DNA from: Bdellovibrionia bacterium
GTDB taxonomy: Bacteria; Bdellovibrionota; Bdellovibrionia; Bdellovibrionales; JAGQZY01
Reading direction: 5' to 3'
Assembly (NCBI GenBank): GCA_030427805.1
Contig: JAUICP010000002.1
Location: 558,001 to 622,000, forward strand
DNA: 64,000 bases
The notes under the pieces were generated by a model, which did no database searches, was not told where the DNA came from, and was given only the letters and a program-made list of their open reading frames with translations. Shown piece after piece: positions 60,938-64,000 of the stretch (positions within the stretch are counted from its first letter, which is position 1; each line of letters starts with the position of its first letter). A program made the position numbers and the translations under genes.

Positions 60938-62974
60938 TTGCATAAACTCAAGGTTTTAGAAAGAGGAATAGAAATACTCGAAGTCGAACTCCAGGTCGAT
61001 TCTGAGTACATTGTTGGACGCAAGTCCGACTGTGATATTGTTCTTGAGGAACATCCCGGTATTTCTCGGCAACATTTTAAGGTCTATCACGATGGGGCCT
61101 CTTGGACTGCTGAAGTCCTTTCACATTTTGGAGAAGTGTTTTACCAGGGCCAAGTAACGACCCATATTTCTCTCAATGAGGGAGATCAATTTGAACTTCG
61201 CCCTTACACTTTCAAATTTCTAGAAGAGATCCCTGAAACTCAAGAGGATGCTAGCGAAAATCAGCAGGCTGGAAGCTCAAAAAATCTACCGTCGATTGCT
61301 CCGGCACAAAATCAAGGTGGACCGGCGAACCCCCAGGCTCTCCCGGTTATACAGCAACCCATATCCGCTCAAAACCTTATTAATGAATTTAATGAGGACA
61401 ATGACGAAGATGATTTTATCGATGAAATCACTAATCCCGGCGTATCATCGGTGAAACCCTACATTCGAATTCGTCGCGAAAAATCTAAGAAAGAAAAGGT
61501 ATTGCGACTCGAAGGAAATTACTGGGTACTAGGAAGGGATGAAAACTGCGAAATCACCCTCCCCGACCCAAAAGCAAGTCGTAAACATTTTGAAATCATA
61601 AAAAAGAATGCCGACTTTTTTATCTCAGATCTCGGTTCGGCCAATGGAACCCAAGTCAACGGTCAAACACTCACAAAAGGTCAAAGCAGAAAACTCGAAA
61701 GTGGTGATATTATTGTCATCAATAATTTGAGTATTTTCTTTGAGATGAGAGACCCCAGTTTCAAGTCGCGGCTCGAAGAAGTTCCAGACGAAATTAAAAA
61801 TAATTTACCAATGCCCGTTGGTGGCAATTTGCCGATGGCTATGAATCAGCAATTCGCGGCTCCCATGATGTACGATCCGAATATGGCCATGGGCTTTCCG
61901 ATGGAAGCGGAAATCGAACCACAAAAGAGTTTCTATCAAAAACATAAAAAACAAATTTTATTAGCTGCCATAGCAATCGTTTTTCTGGCTCTCCTCATGC
62001 CTGGCGGCGAAGAGGACGGCGAAAAAGACCTCTCTACCGAAAAAGTGGCTTTTAACAAGTTATCTGAAGACCAGCAAAGAATTGTCATCGAGACCTATAA
62101 ACTGGCTAAGAACCTTTACATCAAAGGAAATTTTCAACTGGCAGCAACTCAATTAGAGAAGTTACATCGAATCATTGATAACTATGAAGAATCTCAACAA
62201 ATAGCTAAATTCTGTCAAAGTTCAATCGACATGCAGCTTGAACAAGATCGAATCAAAGAGATGCGTGAACGAGAACGACTGATGAAGATGAAAGTACAAA
62301 GTATCATTGCAAATTGCCAAGAGATGGCCATGAGTACAGATGATATTGAAGCTATTAAATCGTGCCTAGCCCCGGCTCGCGAAAACGATCCATCAAATCC
62401 TGCGATTGATTCAATCTTAACTGAAGTTCAAATGCGTCAGGATGCAAAAGAAGAGGAAGCCAAAAGAAAGGCCCGCCATCGTGCTCGAGTACAAAAGGGA
62501 CGCGTTCTCTTTCAGACCGCGGAAGCTCTTAAGGACGAAAAGAAATGGCTCAAGGCTATCGACGCCTACGAAAAACATATTTCGTCGGCCTATCCAGATC
62601 CTGACAAACTGAAACAGAAGTCTCAAAGGTCTATCGCCTCGATTGAAACGAATATGAATAAGGCTCTTGGCAAAGTAATGCAAGCGGCGCAGGATCTCTA
62701 CTCCCAAGGGAACCTCGCGAATGCCATCAATGAAGCTAAGAAAACTTTGGTAATGAATCCGAACTACTACGAAGCCGTGAGTTTTATAGAGAAAGTTAAG
62801 AAGGAACTCAATTCTCAACTGAGAAACATTTATACCGACTCCGTCCTTGAGGAACGTTTCGGTAACATCGATGCCGCCAAAGAGAAGTGGCGAAAAATTA
62901 AGAGCCTCGATATTAAAACTGGCGAATACTACAACAAGGCAAAACGAAAGCTCAAGCAATATGGGGAGGCTTAA
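60938..62974 (+). CDS. Double-FHA membrane protein with coiled-coil/TPR-like tail
   Basis: 678 residues. TTG start immediately after the previous stop. FHA1 (about 1-92: YIVGRKSDCDIVLEEHPGISRQH) and FHA2 (about 172-270: WVLGRDENCEITLPDPKASRKHF, DLGSANGTQVNGQ) are both intact. TM at about 343-362 (KKQILLAAIAIVFLALLMPGG in pieces). The rest (380-678) is coiled coil and TPR-like helices. Two FHA domains allow cooperative pThr binding. Confidence 0.85.
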   Translation: MHKLKVLERGIEILEVELQVDSEYIVGRKSDCDIVLEEHPGISRQHFKVYHDGASWTAEVLSHFGEVFYQGQVTTHISLNEGDQFELRPYTFKFLEEIPETQEDASENQQAGSSKNLPSIAPAQNQGGPANPQALPVIQQPISAQNLINEFNEDNDEDDFIDEITNPGVSSVKPYIRIRREKSKKEKVLRLEGNYWVLGRDENCEITLPDPKASRKHFEIIKKNADFFISDLGSANGTQVNGQTLTKGQSRKLESGDIIVINNLSIFFEMRDPSFKSRLEEVPDEIKNNLPMPVGGNLPMAMNQQFAAPMMYDPNMAMGFPMEAEIEPQKSFYQKHKKQILLAAIAIVFLALLMPGGEEDGEKDLSTEKVAFNKLSEDQQRIVIETYKLAKNLYIKGNFQLAATQLEKLHRIIDNYEESQQIAKFCQSSIDMQLEQDRIKEMRERERLMKMKVQSIIANCQEMAMSTDDIEAIKSCLAPARENDPSNPAIDSILTEVQMRQDAKEEEAKRKARHRARVQKGRVLFQTAEALKDEKKWLKAIDAYEKHISSAYPDPDKLKQKSQRSIASIETNMNKALGKVMQAAQDLYSQGNLANAINEAKKTLVMNPNYYEAVSFIEKVKKELNSQLRNIYTDSVLEERFGNIDAAKEKWRKIKSLDIKTGEYYNKAKRKLKQYGEA

Positions 62975-63654
62975 TGAATTTTGATAGCCGATCCTACGGC
63001 GGGAAATACTTTAGACCCTCACCAGATATCCACCAAGACGAGGGCCTGCCACTACTGATTATCAGTACTCCTTGGGGAGCTTCTAATGGCTCGCAAAAGG
63101 TCTTTGATCGCATGCTCGAGTATTTGCAGCTGGCACAAAAAGACGAAGAAATTACTTCGCCTTTTCCGAGACAAACCTGCTTAGGTTCTGTTGCTAATAA
63201 TCTACGGATCGCCACCCTTCTTGCCAACGCAGCTCTGTATAAAGAAGAAAACCAAACTGAGTACTCTTCAGGAGCCGAACTCTTTGCCTGTTATAAAGAA
63301 GATAACGAGTTTACCTGGATTCAAGTCGGACAACCCAACATCGTTCTCTGTCGAGAAGGTGAAACACCAATGCCTCTTGGTTCCTTTCCAGACTTGGTAC
63401 TCGACTTCGAAAGGCAAGAGACTCGACTCTCACCTTTACCATCTAACCTTATTGGGATTGAAAATAGCTTGAACCTCAACATAAGTTCCTTTCGTCCAAA
63501 TAAGGGGGATAAAATCTTATTAATAAGTCGGTCTCGGGTACCGGGGACTTTGTTTAGTTTAGAAAACAAAGATATTAATCTGGACCTTGTAAGCCGTACC
63601 TTAGCTAAGGACCGAGAAGACCAGCCTTTTTGGTTAGGCCTTATCGAGATATAA
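62974..63654 (+). CDS. PP2C-like protein lacking catalytic residues (putative pseudophosphatase)
   Basis: 226 residues, overlapping the previous stop by one base. It follows the PP2C strand order: IISTPWGASNGSQKV where DGxGG is expected, FACYKEDNEFTWIQVGQPNIVLCREGE where vanvGDSR is expected, and GDKILLISRSRV where GDxxLLxSDG is expected. The Asp residues that bind the metals are replaced. Similarity is by pattern only, so the fold is inferred. In a cluster of FHA proteins it could be a phospho-binding or scaffold partner. Confidence 0.5.
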   Translation: MNFDSRSYGGKYFRPSPDIHQDEGLPLLIISTPWGASNGSQKVFDRMLEYLQLAQKDEEITSPFPRQTCLGSVANNLRIATLLANAALYKEENQTEYSSGAELFACYKEDNEFTWIQVGQPNIVLCREGETPMPLGSFPDLVLDFERQETRLSPLPSNLIGIENSLNLNISSFRPNKGDKILLISRSRVPGTLFSLENKDINLDLVSRTLAKDREDQPFWLGLIEI

Positions 63655-63679
63655 TGAATGAGTTAGGAGACTTGCATAT

Positions 63680-64000
63680 ATGCAAAACGCAGTAGCTAAA
63701 GACACGACATACGAATGGGGACTCAGTCACGGTCCCGTTCAATCTCCCCGCTTTGGGAACCATGTTGAAGTGAATCCTCTCGGCCAAGAAAAGGTTTGCT
63801 CATTTGACTGCCCTTACTGCAATCTTGGCCCTTCTTATATGCGAATGAATCAGATCAAAAAAGAATATGAATTTCCTAGCATCGCCGAAATAGAAGAAAG
63901 CACTCGAATGACATTGAGAGCTGCTCGAGCCAACAATGAAAATTTGAATACAATTTTGGTGTCTGGGAACGGAGATCCTAGTCTCTATCCCAACTTAGCT
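63680..64000 (+). CDS. Radical SAM protein, N-terminal part (runs off the window)
   Basis: ATG at 63680 with AGGAG nine bases upstream. The 107 visible residues contain LSHGPVQSPRFG and the cluster motif CSFDCPYCNLG (Cx3Cx2C), with VSGNGDPSL soon after. This matches COG0731-type radical SAM proteins (YGPVPSRRLG...CSFDCVYC). It is 25 bp downstream of the pseudophosphatase gene and may belong to the same operon. Confidence 0.85.
   Translation, partial: MQNAVAKDTTYEWGLSHGPVQSPRFGNHVEVNPLGQEKVCSFDCPYCNLGPSYMRMNQIKKEYEFPSIAEIEESTRMTLRAARANNENLNTILVSGNGDPSLYPNLA

Noticed and set aside
62417-62959. 180-codon antisense frame within the FHA/TPR gene
   Set aside because: Shadow of a helical Lys/Glu-rich coding region.
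1-64000. tRNA, rRNA, CRISPR or integrase genes
   Set aside because: I looked for T-loop motifs, repeated spacers and integrase motifs and found none convincing.

Overview
The window reads as a chromosomal segment of a motile, diderm (Gram-negative) bacterium of the Bdellovibrio type. This taxonomic guess is an inference from gene content: many lipoproteins and outer-membrane barrels, two adjacent short flagellins, DivIVA in a diderm, a proC-yggS-maf neighbourhood, a Tad-type TadC with FHA proteins, and ATP-dependent PEP carboxykinase. Genes are densely packed on both strands. I saw no rRNA, tRNA, CRISPR array, prophage or plasmid functions. The only mobile-element trace is one transposase-like gene with a strong hairpin element beside it.

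Layout. 0-8 kb: secreted hydrolase and unknown periplasmic protein; a seven-TM histidine kinase followed by a GNAT/autoinducer-synthase-like gene and a heme-oxygenase-like di-iron oxidase gene (candidate signalling or metabolite system); a PLA2-like secreted protein and a histidine-rich membrane hydroxylase/desaturase. 8-13 kb: glmU-glmS (UDP-GlcNAc supply), a murein-peptide-amidase-like M14 peptidase and a HAD phosphatase. 13-18 kb: an NtrB-like kinase with a degenerate receiver domain and, 1.4 kb on, an NtrC-type activator. 18-26 kb: HAD phosphatase, purD, an SDR lacking its catalytic Tyr/Lys, MaoC hydratase, HD phosphohydrolase, and thyA-folA. 26-32 kb: Cys-repeat lipoprotein, two flagellin genes with sigma-28-like promoters and duplicated Shine-Dalgarno regions, a 30-aa membrane peptide, pckA and a 47-aa membrane peptide. 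32-39 kb: FecR-domain/barrel protein, transposase-like gene, UbiB kinase, RNase R. 39-47 kb: barrel protein, TrmO, 2OG-Fe(II) oxygenase, VWA lipoprotein, secreted protein, valS. 47-52 kb: type III polyketide synthase, methyltransferase and FAD oxidoreductase operon, with an MFS exporter upstream. 52-57 kb: barrel protein, DUF4214-like protein, divIVA, and maf-yggS-proC. 57-64 kb: a tightly coupled operon of tadC, DUF192, three FHA membrane proteins (two with TPR-like tails), a PP2C-like pseudophosphatase and a radical SAM gene that runs off the end.

The most promising undescribed systems are the kinase/GNAT-like/HDO locus (2963-5788), the FHA-TPR-pseudophosphatase operon (57021-63654), the SrsABC-like phenolic lipid cluster (47596-50547), and the structured flagellin leader with a four-codon upstream ORF. 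A recurring non-coding theme is long perfect inverted repeats placed exactly where convergent genes end, in two cases covering both stop codons.
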